Assembly: GCA_009789175.1 (NCBI GenBank)
Contig: CP046866.1
Location: 2,666,001 to 2,730,000, forward strand
Length of the DNA: 64,000 bases
Direction of reading: 5' to 3'
From: Salinibaculum litoreum
GTDB taxonomy: Archaea; Halobacteriota; Halobacteria; Halobacteriales; Haloarculaceae
The translations under genes were made by a program, and so were the position numbers. Numbering within the stretch: the stretch's first letter is position 1; each line of letters begins with the position of its first letter. Below the pieces are notes generated by a model that worked only from the letters and a program-made list of their open reading frames with translations, was not told the origin of the DNA and did not search any database. Shown here piece after piece: positions 16,657 to 26,000 of this stretch.

Positions 16657-16866
16657 ATGGGCTCGGAGAACACTACGGATTCGGTCCTGTCGCCGTTCGT
16701 CGAGGCGGCTCGCCGCGTCGACACGACGGTGACAGAAACCGACGCCGTCGGGGTCGAGGGTGTCCTCGCCAGTGTGCCCTCCTGTCTGGACCAGCTAGCT
16801 GCCCTGCTGGACCGGCCGAGTCGTCCCCCAGTCGAGTTCGTCGCATCCGACCGGTCGAATCCGTAG
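16657..16866 (+). CDS. Hypothetical small protein
   Basis: A 69-residue ORF starting MGSENTTDSV, acidic at the N-terminus and with an amphipathic middle (FVEAARRVDTTVTETDAV). Composition and GC-rich third positions look like haloarchaeal coding sequence. It follows the ParA-like gene by 58 bp on the same strand. No family was recognised. Confidence 0.45.
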   Translation: MGSENTTDSVLSPFVEAARRVDTTVTETDAVGVEGVLASVPSCLDQLAALLDRPSRPPVEFVASDRSNP

Positions 16867-16958
16867 AGCGAGGACCCTCACTGTCCACGGGTCGATACGC
16901 CGACGTTACTCCCGATAGGGATGTCATAGTCAAGCCTCTCGTTGCAGTCTCGTCTGGC

Positions 16959-18035
16959 ATGCCACGACCGACTCGCAAACGGCGCGGACTTGTCGTCGTA
17001 CTCGGTGTCGCCATCCTTCTGGCAACGCTTCCCGGGGTCGTCACCGCACAATCCGGTGTCGACGGGACGACTGTCGTCGAGCGCGGCGAGACGGTATCGA
17101 GTATCGAAGGTGCTTACGGGACTATCGTCGTCGAGGGGACGGTCACAGGCGATGTCGACGGATTCGCGGGTGATATCGTCATCAGGGAGGGTGGCGTCGT
17201 CAAGGGCAACCTCCGGGCGGCTGCTGGCAACGTTCGCATTGCCGGGACTGTCGAGGGGGAAGTCTCGACCGGTGCCGGGTCGGTACACGTCACCGATACG
17301 GGTGTCGTCGAGGGAACGACCAACATCGGCGCGGGCGAGGTCCGTATCGACGGCCGCCTCGACGGTGATGCAACCATCGGTGCCGACACCATCAGGCTCG
17401 GCGACAACGCCACCATCGCCGGCTCGTTGACCTACGACGGGACCCTCATGGGCAACCGCGACGCCGTCGGCGGCGACGTCACCCGGGACCGGTCCATCGG
17501 GACCGGCCTCACCGAGGACGTGCTGCCGTTCGTCTCCTGGGTGGTCGCAGCCTACCTCTTCGTCCTCAACCTCCTCCTCGGTGCTGTGTTGCTGGGGCTG
17601 TTCCCCCGCTTTTCCGGCCGCGTCGCCGACCGCGTCAGGACCGGCCCGGTCAGGTCCGCACTCGTCGGCGTCGTCGCTCTGGTCGTAATTCCGCTCATCC
17701 TCGTCGCCGTCGCGCTGACAGTCGTCGGCATTCCACTCTCGCTTGTCGGTATCCTGGCGTTCATGCTGCTGTCATGGGTTGCCCTCGTCTACGGCCGCTT
17801 TGCCGTCGGTGCCTGGCTGGTCTCGCTTGTCGGCATCGCAAACAGGTGGGTCGGTCTCCTGACGGGGCTGGTGCTCGCGGCGGTGCTTGGACAGGTTCCC
17901 ATTGTCGGTCCCCTCCTCAACTTCGGCATCTACCTGCTCGGCCTCGGTGCGCTCCTGACTGCCCTGTTCAGCCGCCGCCGTCGCGTCGCTGGACCGACCG
18001 CGGTCCCGGGTCCGAGTGAATCATCCGCCGATTGA
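16959..18035 (+). CDS. Polymer-forming (bactofilin-like) membrane protein
   Basis: A 358-residue protein with a signal peptide (RRGLVVVLGVAILLATLPGVVTA), then a right-handed beta-helix of bactofilin-type repeats (about 35-170: IVVEGTVTGDVDGFAGDIVI, VRIAGTVEGEVSTGAGSV, VRIDGRLDGDATIGADTI), and four to five membrane helices to residue about 340. The repeats are outside the cytoplasmic membrane if the signal is used. Related proteins form surface or shape-related assemblies in bacteria; in haloarchaea the role is unproven. The start codon gives a good Sec-type signal. Confidence 0.82.
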   Translation: MPRPTRKRRGLVVVLGVAILLATLPGVVTAQSGVDGTTVVERGETVSSIEGAYGTIVVEGTVTGDVDGFAGDIVIREGGVVKGNLRAAAGNVRIAGTVEGEVSTGAGSVHVTDTGVVEGTTNIGAGEVRIDGRLDGDATIGADTIRLGDNATIAGSLTYDGTLMGNRDAVGGDVTRDRSIGTGLTEDVLPFVSWVVAAYLFVLNLLLGAVLLGLFPRFSGRVADRVRTGPVRSALVGVVALVVIPLILVAVALTVVGIPLSLVGILAFMLLSWVALVYGRFAVGAWLVSLVGIANRWVGLLTGLVLAAVLGQVPIVGPLLNFGIYLLGLGALLTALFSRRRRVAGPTAVPGPSESSAD

Positions 18036-18065
18036 TTCGCAGATAAGAACTTCCCACGCGACCCC

Positions 18066-18587
18066 TCAGAGCAGGTCGGTCGTCTCGCTGCGGGCGTCAG
18101 CGAGCGGGTCAGCGTCGCCGTCGACGGCCAGCGTGTCGGCGACCGCGTCCTGTGCCTCGGCCAGTGGCTCGTGGGTCTCGACGTAGACCGCGAGGGCGAA
18201 CTCCGAATCGGAGACGCGGGCAAGCTGGCGGGCCTCGGTCCGCGGGAGTTCCCCGGCGAGGAAGTCCCGGACTACCTCGCGACCGGTGGGTCCAACCGGG
18301 CTCACGGACTCGCCGAGTAAGTGCAGCGTCTTCGCGGCAGTCATCGGGGCGACGCCGGCGGCCCGACCGGCGGCCCCGACGCTTCCCCCGCTGGCGTAGC
18401 GTTCGACGACCGTCGCGGCTGTCTCCGCTGGGCACGGTAACTCCTCGGCGACATCCCCGAGCCGCTGTGAGAGTGACTGCTCCGTCCGGTCGGCAGTGGC
18501 GACCCCCCGGTCGCGCTGCTCTGTCGTGACCTCCAGCCCCTCGGCGATGTCGGACAGCGCCATATCCTCGGCTGGTTCGGCTTCCAT
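18066..18587 (-). CDS. Conserved haloarchaeal protein with HTH-like segment
   Basis: A 173-residue acidic, helical protein. Residues about 62-90 (VVERYASGGSVGAAGRAAGV then APMTAAKTLHLLG) look like a helix-turn-helix, suggesting DNA binding. No family function is recognised. It is divergent from tfb and convergent with the bactofilin-like gene. The start MEAEPAEDM at 18587 is the first plausible codon. Confidence 0.7.
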   Translation of the reverse strand: MEAEPAEDMALSDIAEGLEVTTEQRDRGVATADRTEQSLSQRLGDVAEELPCPAETAATVVERYASGGSVGAAGRAAGVAPMTAAKTLHLLGESVSPVGPTGREVVRDFLAGELPRTEARQLARVSDSEFALAVYVETHEPLAEAQDAVADTLAVDGDADPLADARSETTDLL

Positions 18588-18702
18588 CTTAAAACTTCGA
18601 CATGTGGCACTGACGCCGGTGCCGCCCCCGTCTGGAACTACCTACCGGTGACCGGCTGGTAATTCTTCGCGATTCCTGCCTGAACCCCCCGTTGGAACTC
18701 CG

Positions 18703-18710
18703 TTTTAAAA
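18703..18710 (+). promoter_or_regulatory. Candidate TATA box of tfb
   Basis: TTTTAAAA centred about 32 bp before the tfb ATG, in otherwise GC-rich surroundings, fits a leaderless or very short leader promoter. Confidence 0.5.
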
Positions 18711-18738
18711 GTCCAAGCCGGACCAACCTTCACGTAAG

Positions 18739-19599
18739 ATGGCAGCGACGACACAGACCTGCCCGGAGTGTAGTGGTCGACTGCAAGCCGACGATTGCGA
18801 GACCGTCTGTGCGGAGTGTGGGCTGGTGGTCGAGGAGCACAACATCGACCCGGGACCGGAGTGGCGGTCCTTCGCCGACGACGAGACAAACCCCGAGCGG
18901 ACCGGTGCGCCGTTGACTCGCTCCAGACACGACCGCGGGCTGTCGACGGAAATCGGTCGCTCGACCAGACTGAAAGGACGCAAGCGCCGGCGGATGGCCC
19001 GCCTGCGTCGCCAGCACAAGCGCACCCAGATTGCGACCAAAGCCGAGCGCAACCGCGTCTACGCCTTCAACGAAATCGACAACGTGGTCACCGCGCTGTC
19101 CCTGCCGGAGGACATCCAGGAACGGGCCTGTGTCCTTTTCGAGTCCGCACAGGACGAGGGGCTTTTGCAGGGGCGTTCCCTGGAGGGCTTTGCCGCTGCT
19201 GCGGTGTATGCGACCTGTCGGACGGCCACCGTCTCGCGAACCCTGCCGGAGGTTATCGGTGCCGCCCGCGCCAGCCGTGAGGAACTGGACGTGGCCTACG
19301 ACGCGATGAACCGCGAACTGGGGCTGCCGACCGGTCCCATCCATCCCCGGGAGTATCTGGCCCGCTTTGCCAGTAAACTCGACCTCTCACAGGCCGTCGA
19401 GCGCCGTGCCCGCGAGCTAGCCGAACGGGTCCGTGAAGAGGGTATCGACAACGGCCGCAACCCCAGCGGCGTCGCAGCGGCGTGTCTCTACACTGCGGCG
19501 ATGGAGGCCGACTGTGACCTGACACAAGCGGAGGCGGCCGACGTTGCGGATGTGACACCCGTGACCCTGCGGTCGACGTACTACGACCTCACGGAGTGA
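18739..19599 (+). CDS. tfb: Transcription initiation factor IIB (TFB)
   Basis: A 286-residue TFB that bridges TBP-bound promoter DNA and RNA polymerase. The zinc ribbon is CPECSGRLQADDCETVCAEC at residues 8-27, followed by the B-reader/linker (GPEWRSFADDETNPERTGAP) and two cyclin repeats (about 95-185 and 190-286; e.g. RSLEGFAAAAVYATCRTATV and NPSGVAAACLYTAAME). Haloarchaea carry several TFB paralogues, so this may be one of a set used at particular promoters. Its 3' end overlaps the convergent parA gene by 19 bp. Confidence 0.95.
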   Translation: MAATTQTCPECSGRLQADDCETVCAECGLVVEEHNIDPGPEWRSFADDETNPERTGAPLTRSRHDRGLSTEIGRSTRLKGRKRRRMARLRRQHKRTQIATKAERNRVYAFNEIDNVVTALSLPEDIQERACVLFESAQDEGLLQGRSLEGFAAAAVYATCRTATVSRTLPEVIGAARASREELDVAYDAMNRELGLPTGPIHPREYLARFASKLDLSQAVERRARELAERVREEGIDNGRNPSGVAAACLYTAAMEADCDLTQAEAADVADVTPVTLRSTYYDLTE

Positions 19600-20240
19600 A
19601 CGGCAGCGGCGAGTCGCTCGAACTGTTCTGCGGCCGTCGACGCTGGTGCCTGCGTGGCGACTGGCTGTCCGGTACGCTGTGCCCGGGCCACCGACTCCGA
19701 CTCCGGGAGCCGGAGGACTGGCGCACCCAGCGCGTCCGCGATGGACGCGGTCTCCATCTCCGGTGCCCGGTTGAGGACGACCCGGACCAATGGCGTCTCG
19801 ACGGCCCGTGCCAGTTCCCGCGCCCGCAACGCGTCAGAGATGGCCGTCTCCGTCGGCCGAGTCACCAGCACGCAGGCATCGGCCGACAGCAGTGGAATCC
19901 CGGCATCGCTGCGCAGTCCGGCCGGACAGTCCACGACGACGCCCCCGTAGTGGCGCTCGACCGCGTCGAGCGCGTCACAGAGGGCAGTCGGGTCCGTCCC
20001 CCGTGCGCCAGCAAGTGAGCGTCCACAGGGAAGCAGGTCGACGGGGCCACCTTCGTGGACGGCCTCGACTGCCTCGGCACGGCCGGCCAGCACGTCGTGG
20101 AGGTCGGGGCCACGCCCCGCCGGCAGGTCGGCCATCGAGAGGTCGGCATCGACCGCGACGGCGTCCAACTCCGCGGCGAGGTTGAACGTGACGGTCGACT
20201 TGCCGACGCCGCCTTTCCCGGCAGTGACGGCGACTATCAT
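19581..20240 (-). CDS. ParA/MinD family ATPase, end of the mcm operon
   Basis: A 219-residue deviant-Walker ATPase. MIVAVTAGKGGVGKSTVTFN carries the intact signature and P-loop lysines; the A' strand is AVDADLSMADLP and Walker B is GVVVDCPAGL. The C-terminal half (VRVVLNRAPEMETASIADAL) matches MinD-like proteins. It is the last gene of the run that begins with mcm; its ATG overlaps the preceding stop by 4 bp. A positioning or partition role linked to replication is suggested by context only. Confidence 0.85.
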   Translation of the reverse strand: MIVAVTAGKGGVGKSTVTFNLAAELDAVAVDADLSMADLPAGRGPDLHDVLAGRAEAVEAVHEGGPVDLLPCGRSLAGARGTDPTALCDALDAVERHYGGVVVDCPAGLRSDAGIPLLSADACVLVTRPTETAISDALRARELARAVETPLVRVVLNRAPEMETASIADALGAPVLRLPESESVARAQRTGQPVATQAPASTAAEQFERLAAAVHSVRS

Positions 20241-20944
20241 GCCAGTCGGGCGAGCGTCTCGACGGGCACTTCGACCGCCTCGGCGCGGTCGGCCAGTTCG
20301 TCGCACTCCCGGGCGAGCGCTCGCAACGCCTCCCCGTCGGCTGCGAGTTGCTCCTGTAGCGACTGGACCTCCTCGGCACCACCAACCCCGGCGACAGCCG
20401 CGGTCGCGTCGTCGAGTGATGTTGCCGACGCCAGGTTCTCCGCGTCCCCGAGTCGTCTCTCGACGGCAGCGAGCCACGCCGTCACTGCCGGTGGTGGTCC
20501 CTCGCGTCGTCCTCCCCCGTCGTCCCCGCGCACCGCCGACTCGGAACCCGTCTCCGTTCCGTCGACGTCCGCCACTGTCGTGGCCGGGACCCCTGGGCTG
20601 ACAGCGTCGCGTGGCGGGGTTCCGGCACCGAACTCGCGGATGAGCGTCTCCGGCGAGAGGTCTCCATCATCAGATGGGGGGCGCGTTTCGACGATGCGGG
20701 CAGGCTGTTCGGCAGTGTCTGGGTCTGCCGGCGTCGCATACCCAAGCGCCAGCGTGCCGTCGACGACGCCCTCGAATCCGTTCTTGTCCCACCCAGCCGC
20801 GGGCACGCCTTGCCGCCGCGGTGGCCACAGCGCTCCGTCGAGTCGGTGGGCAACCCGAACGTGTGTTGCCGCCTCGCTTTCGAGCCGAAGCGTAACCAGT
20901 GTCACCCCTCCTGCAGTCGTGGTGTGACAGTCCAGCGAGACCAT
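20237..20944 (-). CDS. Unknown haloarchaeal protein in mcm operon
   Basis: A 235-residue protein. The first 75 residues look like a beta-rich domain (TLVTLRLESEAATHVRVAHR), the middle (about 75-145) is a Pro/Asp-rich disordered linker, and the last 90 residues are helical, possibly coiled coil (SLQEQLAADGEALRALAREC). No function is recognised. It overlaps the ParA gene by 4 bp and follows the coiled-coil gene by 24 bp, so it probably works with the ParA ATPase. Confidence 0.75.
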   Translation of the reverse strand: MVSLDCHTTTAGGVTLVTLRLESEAATHVRVAHRLDGALWPPRRQGVPAAGWDKNGFEGVVDGTLALGYATPADPDTAEQPARIVETRPPSDDGDLSPETLIREFGAGTPPRDAVSPGVPATTVADVDGTETGSESAVRGDDGGGRREGPPPAVTAWLAAVERRLGDAENLASATSLDDATAAVAGVGGAEEVQSLQEQLAADGEALRALARECDELADRAEAVEVPVETLARLA

Positions 20945-20968
20945 GGCGGGTCTGGCGCGGATTCGGAT

Positions 20969-21805
20969 TTAAACTTCCGTGGCGATGACGGGAGCCCCGA
21001 GAAAGGCACTCGCTGCCGTCGGCGAGTCGAAGCGGTCACAGGCGAGCACGACCGGCGCGGCGAGGTCGGCAAGGCGGGCGACGGCCAGTCCAGCCGTCAG
21101 CGAGTCCACCTCGAAGGGATTTCCGACCGACTCCGGGCCGCCCGGAACGGACTCGATGGCACTCTCGAACGCCGTCTGTGTCCGTTCGACCAGCCGACGG
21201 CGCGCTTCCCGCTCGGCGTTGGCAAGCTCGTCCTCTATATCCATCCGCTGTGCCAGTTTGTTCCGGGCTTGCCGTGCTGCGTGCCGGCGTCGCTCCAGAT
21301 TCTGTCGGGCAGCGACGAACGCGGTTTCGGCTTCCGAGAGTTCGCGTGCCGTGTCCCGGAACTGTTCGGCTGTCTCCGGTGCATCGCCATCCTCACGTCG
21401 GGCTTTCAGCTCACCTCGCGTCTCTGCCACCGCTTCCTGCAGACGTTCCGTGTTGGCGCTGGCCTCGGCCACCGCCTGTCGCTGGTCAGTCGTCTCGACA
21501 GTCTCGACGGTCAACTCCGCGAGTCGCTCCCGGAGCGTCTCGATACGACTGTCGAGTGCCGTGGTATGGCCGCGACTCCGGGCTGCTTCTGCCAGCGCTG
21601 TCCGGGTTCGCAACCCCATCTCGTGGTGGAGACAGCCGACGCGTTCATGTACCGGGCCCGGGGTACGGGCCTGGATGGCTATCGTCGTTCCGTCGTCGGT
21701 TGCCTCTCCCGCCCGGACGGCTCGTGTGAGTGCTCGCTGGTCGACTGTGGTCGTGGTTCGCACCACGCGACCGCGGTGGACCCGCTCGCCGATGCGACAG
21801 ATCAC
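20969..21805 (-). CDS. Coiled-coil protein in mcm operon
   Basis: A 278-residue protein. A small N-terminal domain with CRIGERVHRGRVVRTTTTVD and a CLHHEMGL segment precedes a long coiled coil (about 75-205, e.g. RIETLRERLAELTVETVETT and AETRGELKARREDG). A C-terminal globular part follows (VDSLTAGLAVARLADLAAPV). No enzyme motif is seen. The start overlaps the stop of the preceding gene by 4 bp, indicating translational coupling. The coiled coil suggests a structural or adaptor role in whatever complex the operon encodes. Confidence 0.78.
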   Translation of the reverse strand: MICRIGERVHRGRVVRTTTTVDQRALTRAVRAGEATDDGTTIAIQARTPGPVHERVGCLHHEMGLRTRTALAEAARSRGHTTALDSRIETLRERLAELTVETVETTDQRQAVAEASANTERLQEAVAETRGELKARREDGDAPETAEQFRDTARELSEAETAFVAARQNLERRRHAARQARNKLAQRMDIEDELANAEREARRRLVERTQTAFESAIESVPGGPESVGNPFEVDSLTAGLAVARLADLAAPVVLACDRFDSPTAASAFLGAPVIATEV

Positions 21806-22140
21806 AGTTCTTGCTCCCGCATCGCCTCCGGGTCGGGGAGGTCACGCCCGCTGGCAAACCGCTCGTAGGGCGTTGCCGCCTGCTCACGACTTTCGTAAGC
21901 CGTCGCGGCCTCGCGCACCCCCTCTGGTACTCGCTCGAACTCGTTGAACGGTTCCGTCCACTCCACCTGTACCGCAGTCCCGTGTTTCTCGCGTAGCCGC
22001 AGGGCCTGAAACGCAGCGAATTCGGTGGCGTCCAGCAGCGCCGCCTGTCCGAACTGCCTGACGACGCAGTCCTCGTGGGAGCGACAGACGTTGCGCAGCG
22101 TCTGGCGTGCCGCTCGCGAGTACGTGATGACCAGCAGCAC
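21802..22140 (-). CDS. Small conserved protein in mcm operon
   Basis: A 112-residue soluble protein, MLLVITYSRAARQTLRNVCR, with conserved-looking CRSHEDCVVRQFGQAALLDA. No family function is known to me. It lies between the RecA-like gene and the coiled-coil gene and overlaps the latter by 4 bp. Confidence 0.72.
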   Translation of the reverse strand: MLLVITYSRAARQTLRNVCRSHEDCVVRQFGQAALLDATEFAAFQALRLREKHGTAVQVEWTEPFNEFERVPEGVREAATAYESREQAATPYERFASGRDLPDPEAMREQEL

Positions 22141-22171
22141 GCCAGGGAGTGTGGCGATAACTCCTGTAAAA

Positions 22172-22747
22172 CTATTGAATTACGTCCCGTGTCCGCACCT
22201 CGGGTTCCTCGCCCTCAAGCGAGACCTTGGCGTCGAACAGCGCGGTAATGCCGGCGATTTGCGTGTCGTCGTGTGCGCTGGGGTCGACGTGGAAGTGTGC
22301 ACGGGCCCCGGCCGCGTGGACCTGTCCCGTAATCGCGTGCAGAAACTCGTAGGCTGTCTCGAAATCGACGTACTGCAACATCGAGGTCAGCGAGTCGAAA
22401 CAGACCACGACAGGGGCGTCCCACTCCGAGAGAAACTGCCCGATCTGGATACCCAGCCCCGTCAGGTCACTCGCCGTCGAGATACTCTCTGTCGTGATGT
22501 CGTCGCGGTCGGTCGCTGACAGGGCGTCGCCGACGGTGATGACGCCGAGGTTTCTGGCCTGTGCCCCGCCTGCCTCCCACTGGTCGATGCAGTCCTGTGC
22601 CTGCTGCGTGAAAGAGACATACAGCACGCTCGGCTCGGTCACACCCTCGGACAGTAGTCCGGTACAGACCTCTTGGCCACCCCCCATCGGTGGCAACTCC
22701 AGTAAGATGTTCGTCGCCCCGTCTAGCTTATCGATAACGTCGGTCAT
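22172..22747 (-). CDS. RecA/KaiC-fold protein with degenerate P-loop
   Basis: A 191-residue protein with RecA-superfamily layout: N-terminal strand NILLELPPMGGGQEVCTGLL where Walker A should be, VLYVSFTQQAQDCIDQW, and Walker B-like APVVVCFDSLTSMLQYVDFE. The P-loop GxxxxGK[ST] is absent (GGGQEVC), so ATP binding is unlikely or unusual. Similar short degenerate KaiC-like proteins are known in haloarchaea without assigned roles. It lies in the mcm operon, 63 bp after the 91-residue gene. Confidence 0.75.
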   Translation of the reverse strand: MTDVIDKLDGATNILLELPPMGGGQEVCTGLLSEGVTEPSVLYVSFTQQAQDCIDQWEAGGAQARNLGVITVGDALSATDRDDITTESISTASDLTGLGIQIGQFLSEWDAPVVVCFDSLTSMLQYVDFETAYEFLHAITGQVHAAGARAHFHVDPSAHDDTQIAGITALFDAKVSLEGEEPEVRTRDVIQ

Positions 22748-22810
22748 CTGTCCCCGTTGGCGAATGCAGGGTCTTGTGGGTTAAACCGCTTTGTATTCTT
22801 GTCGGTACGA

Positions 22811-23086
22811 TCAAACATCGTCGGCAGGTTCAACCTCGAAGGCCGGCGGGTCCGTGAGTAAGTCCTCGAAGCGTTCCCGTGCTTCCTGTCGGGATGTTGC
22901 AACGACGACCAGCCCCTCGACCCGCTCGGGGCCACGTGCCCGGTAGGCCTGTCGGTCGTCGAACTCCGTCGCGTAGGTTCGCAGGACTCCCCGCACCTCT
23001 TGTTCGAGCTCCGGCAGCGTACATTCGCCGCTCTCGAAGGCGGTCAGCGCGTCCTCGATGTTGCGGAGTGCGGAGATGCGGTCCAT
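22811..23086 (-). CDS. Small helical protein directly after mcm
   Basis: A 91-residue acidic protein, MDRISALRNIEDALTAFESG, helical at the N-terminus with a short alpha/beta C-terminal part (VEGLVVVATSRQEARERFED). Its ATG follows the mcm stop codon immediately with no intervening base, so it must be co-transcribed and probably translationally coupled with mcm. Function is unknown. Confidence 0.78.
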   Translation of the reverse strand: MDRISALRNIEDALTAFESGECTLPELEQEVRGVLRTYATEFDDRQAYRARGPERVEGLVVVATSRQEARERFEDLLTDPPAFEVEPADDV

Positions 23087-26000
23087 CTACGTTGTTCGGA
23101 GGTGGTCAGTCTGTGGCTCGTAGACCTCTCCTTTCTGTTTGAGCTGTTCGATCTCGTGTTCTGCCTTGGAGGACTCCATCCCCGCCTCTTCGGCCCGTTC
23201 GAGGATGACATCAACTGGCGCGCCCTCGTCGTACTCCTCCTCGATGTTCTCGATCAGCGAGAGCAGGTCCTTGATTCGGTCTCGCTGGCTCTTTGAGGTG
23301 CCTGTCTCGACCATGTCGGCGTCGAACTCGCCTGTCTCGGGGTCCATCCCGATGTCCTCCAGACAGTACCGGACGATGTCGACCGCCCGCGAGGCGTCCT
23401 CGGCCTCGACGGTATCCGAGAGGCGAATCCGGGCGCTGGCTTCCGCGAGTCGCACCAGGGCTTCGAGTTTCCGCGCCGTCACTGGCACTGCGGCGTCTTC
23501 GTCGGAGCCACGCGAGCGCAGATTCACGTAAAACTCCTGTATCTCGCTTTTTGCCTCCTCGGTCATCGTCGGGAAGCAGTTCCGTTTCGCGTAGGCGATG
23601 TACTTGCGCAACAGGTCCGGTTCGATGGTCGGCGCGACTTCCTCGGTCACCGTCTCGACTTCCTCCTCGGTGAAATTCGAGGCAGTCGTCTCCGTCCGGT
23701 GGGTGTGCAACTCGCCGGCGTAGTTCGTCTGGAGGATGTGCTCTGCGAGGTTTGCGTCTTTCTCCTCGTCGGGCTGGTCGGTGACCGTGAAGATGAGATC
23801 GAACCGCGAAATGAGTGCTGGCTCGAGATTTATCTGCTCTCCTATAGGTTCGTACTCGTCGAAACGGCCGTATTTCGGGTTTGCAGCGCCCAGAAGCGAA
23901 CATCTGGATTTGAGGGTGGCGTTTATTCCTGCCTTGGAGACGCTGATGGAGTTGTGGAGGACGACTCCGCTGCTGACGAACGTGTTCGTCGGTTCGACGG
24001 TCACGTCGTATACCCACTCGCAGGCGTGTTCGCCCTCGTTTGGAATCGTCTCGACCTCAGTCACGCGGTAGTACCGGAGTTCACAGCGCTCTTCGAGCCC
24101 GTCGCTACGCTGCTCGGCTTCGTCGAGTGCGTCGTAGATCGCCTTCCGAGCACGGGCAGCGAGTGACTCGCGACGGTCGCTATCGTACCCACCGTTTTCG
24201 GCATACGAGATAGTGCTCTGGGTGACGCCGTCGAGTCGCTCGGCGAGTTGGCGTGCAGACCAGCCGCTCGCGTCACGGACGCTGGCGAGGTCGTTGGCAG
24301 CGTCGAGCGCTGTCCGAACAATCTCGATGCGGTCTCGAATCTCGGTCAGTTCGTCCTGTACGGTTTCGACCTGCACGCCGTATCCCTCGTCGAGGGTGGG
24401 TCGGAACTTCCCTGTCCGTCGCAGTCCGACGAGCGACCGAAGACTGCGAATCTCGCGTGCCGCGCTCGTCGGAAGCACGTCGTGGTGGCGAGCGGTCTCG
24501 TTGCTCCGCTCCACGAACGCGGTCGCCTTTTCGTAGCGGTCATCTGCTTCGGTGACGACCTGCTCGACGAACTCTTCCGTCGAGTCGCCCATCACGTAGG
24601 TTTTCCACGAATCCTCCGTCTTGCTGTAGTGGATGCGTGAGGCGATACCGATTTTCGAGAGCGCGTCGGCGTAGTCACGCGCCAGTCGTTCCGACGCCGT
24701 TGCGAACGACATCGCCTCGCTCTCGACGCCACCGTCGCCGGCGAACGCACCGACGAGGAACCGACGGATGACCTCCTCGGAGGCGCCCAGCACCGCTGCG
24801 GGGATGCGCTTGTCCCGTGCTGTCTCCATCACGTCGGGGAAATTCTCCTCGAACCACCGGTAGAGCTTCGTGGAAACCCAGCGCTTCGTGACCGTACCCG
24901 CCTCGTTGGTCGTGTCGGTACTTGTCATCCCGAACACTGACTCCATCAACCGACCCATCCGGTCGAGCAGTCGCTGGTCCTGGTTCGAGAAACCAATCTC
25001 GTGTGCTGAACCCGCATACGAGTGTCCCTCTGCGACGAGTAGTCCGAGTATTTCGCCCAGGTCCGGCGACAGTGTTCCGGGAAGGTCAACGTCTTTCTCC
25101 TTGCCGACGTGTGGTTCGTCAGCGAGGTCGACCCCCTCGGCGGAGTTCGGGAGTTTCCGTGGTGCGGGGACGAACTCCCCCGGTTCGATATCTCTCGCCT
25201 CGACCGTTCCGACATCACCGTTGTCGACGAACATCGGATGCTCGGGTGTGACTGTCACTTCGCGGCCGTTCGAGAACGTCACGCGCACGAACTCCTCGGG
25301 TGCCTCGTGGCGACTCACGCGGTCGACTGCCGTCTTCTCGACGCTGTTGTCGTCGAGGTCGACCGTGTGGACGCCAACGTCGTCGGTTGGAAGAATCTCG
25401 CAGTCCACGCCGTCGACGACCGAGTCCGGATTGGCCTCTATTCGATTGTCGACGAACTCGCCGATTTCGATACGTCGGCCGTCTGACAGCAAAACCTCTG
25501 TTTTCGGGTGGTAGGACTGCTGTTCCAGCGCTTCGTGCATAGCGCTCCGATCGTCCGACTCCATCTTATCGAGTTCGTCCACTGCGGCGATGCCCTTATC
25601 GGCGAGCACGAGCGCGCCGGCTTCGAGCGTCCACTGCTGGCCCTCGCCGAAGTCGTCGCGAACCGCGGCAGCGGTGAGACCGGCCGAGGACGCACCCTTC
25701 CCGGAGGTGTACACCGAGCGGGGTGCTATCTGTCGGATATACTGAAGCATAGCCGATTTGCCAGTCCCGGGGTCACCGATGAGAAGCATATGCAAGTCGC
25801 CACGAATCCGGGAGCCGTCGGGGAGGTGTTTGGTGACGCCGGAGAACAACTGGAGAATCATCGCCAGTTTCTGTTTCTCGTAGCCGTAGATGGAAGGCGC
25901 AATCGCGCCGACCATCTTCTCGTAGATGCCCGGCTCGTTGGAGAGTTCGACGATTTCTTTCTTGTCCTCGTCGGTGATGTCCATGTCCTCGAACTGCTCG

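Noticed and set aside
23951-25516. mcm as a disrupted pseudogene.
   Set aside because: The insertion is in frame, has complete splicing blocks and leaves a full-length 698-residue MCM after excision.
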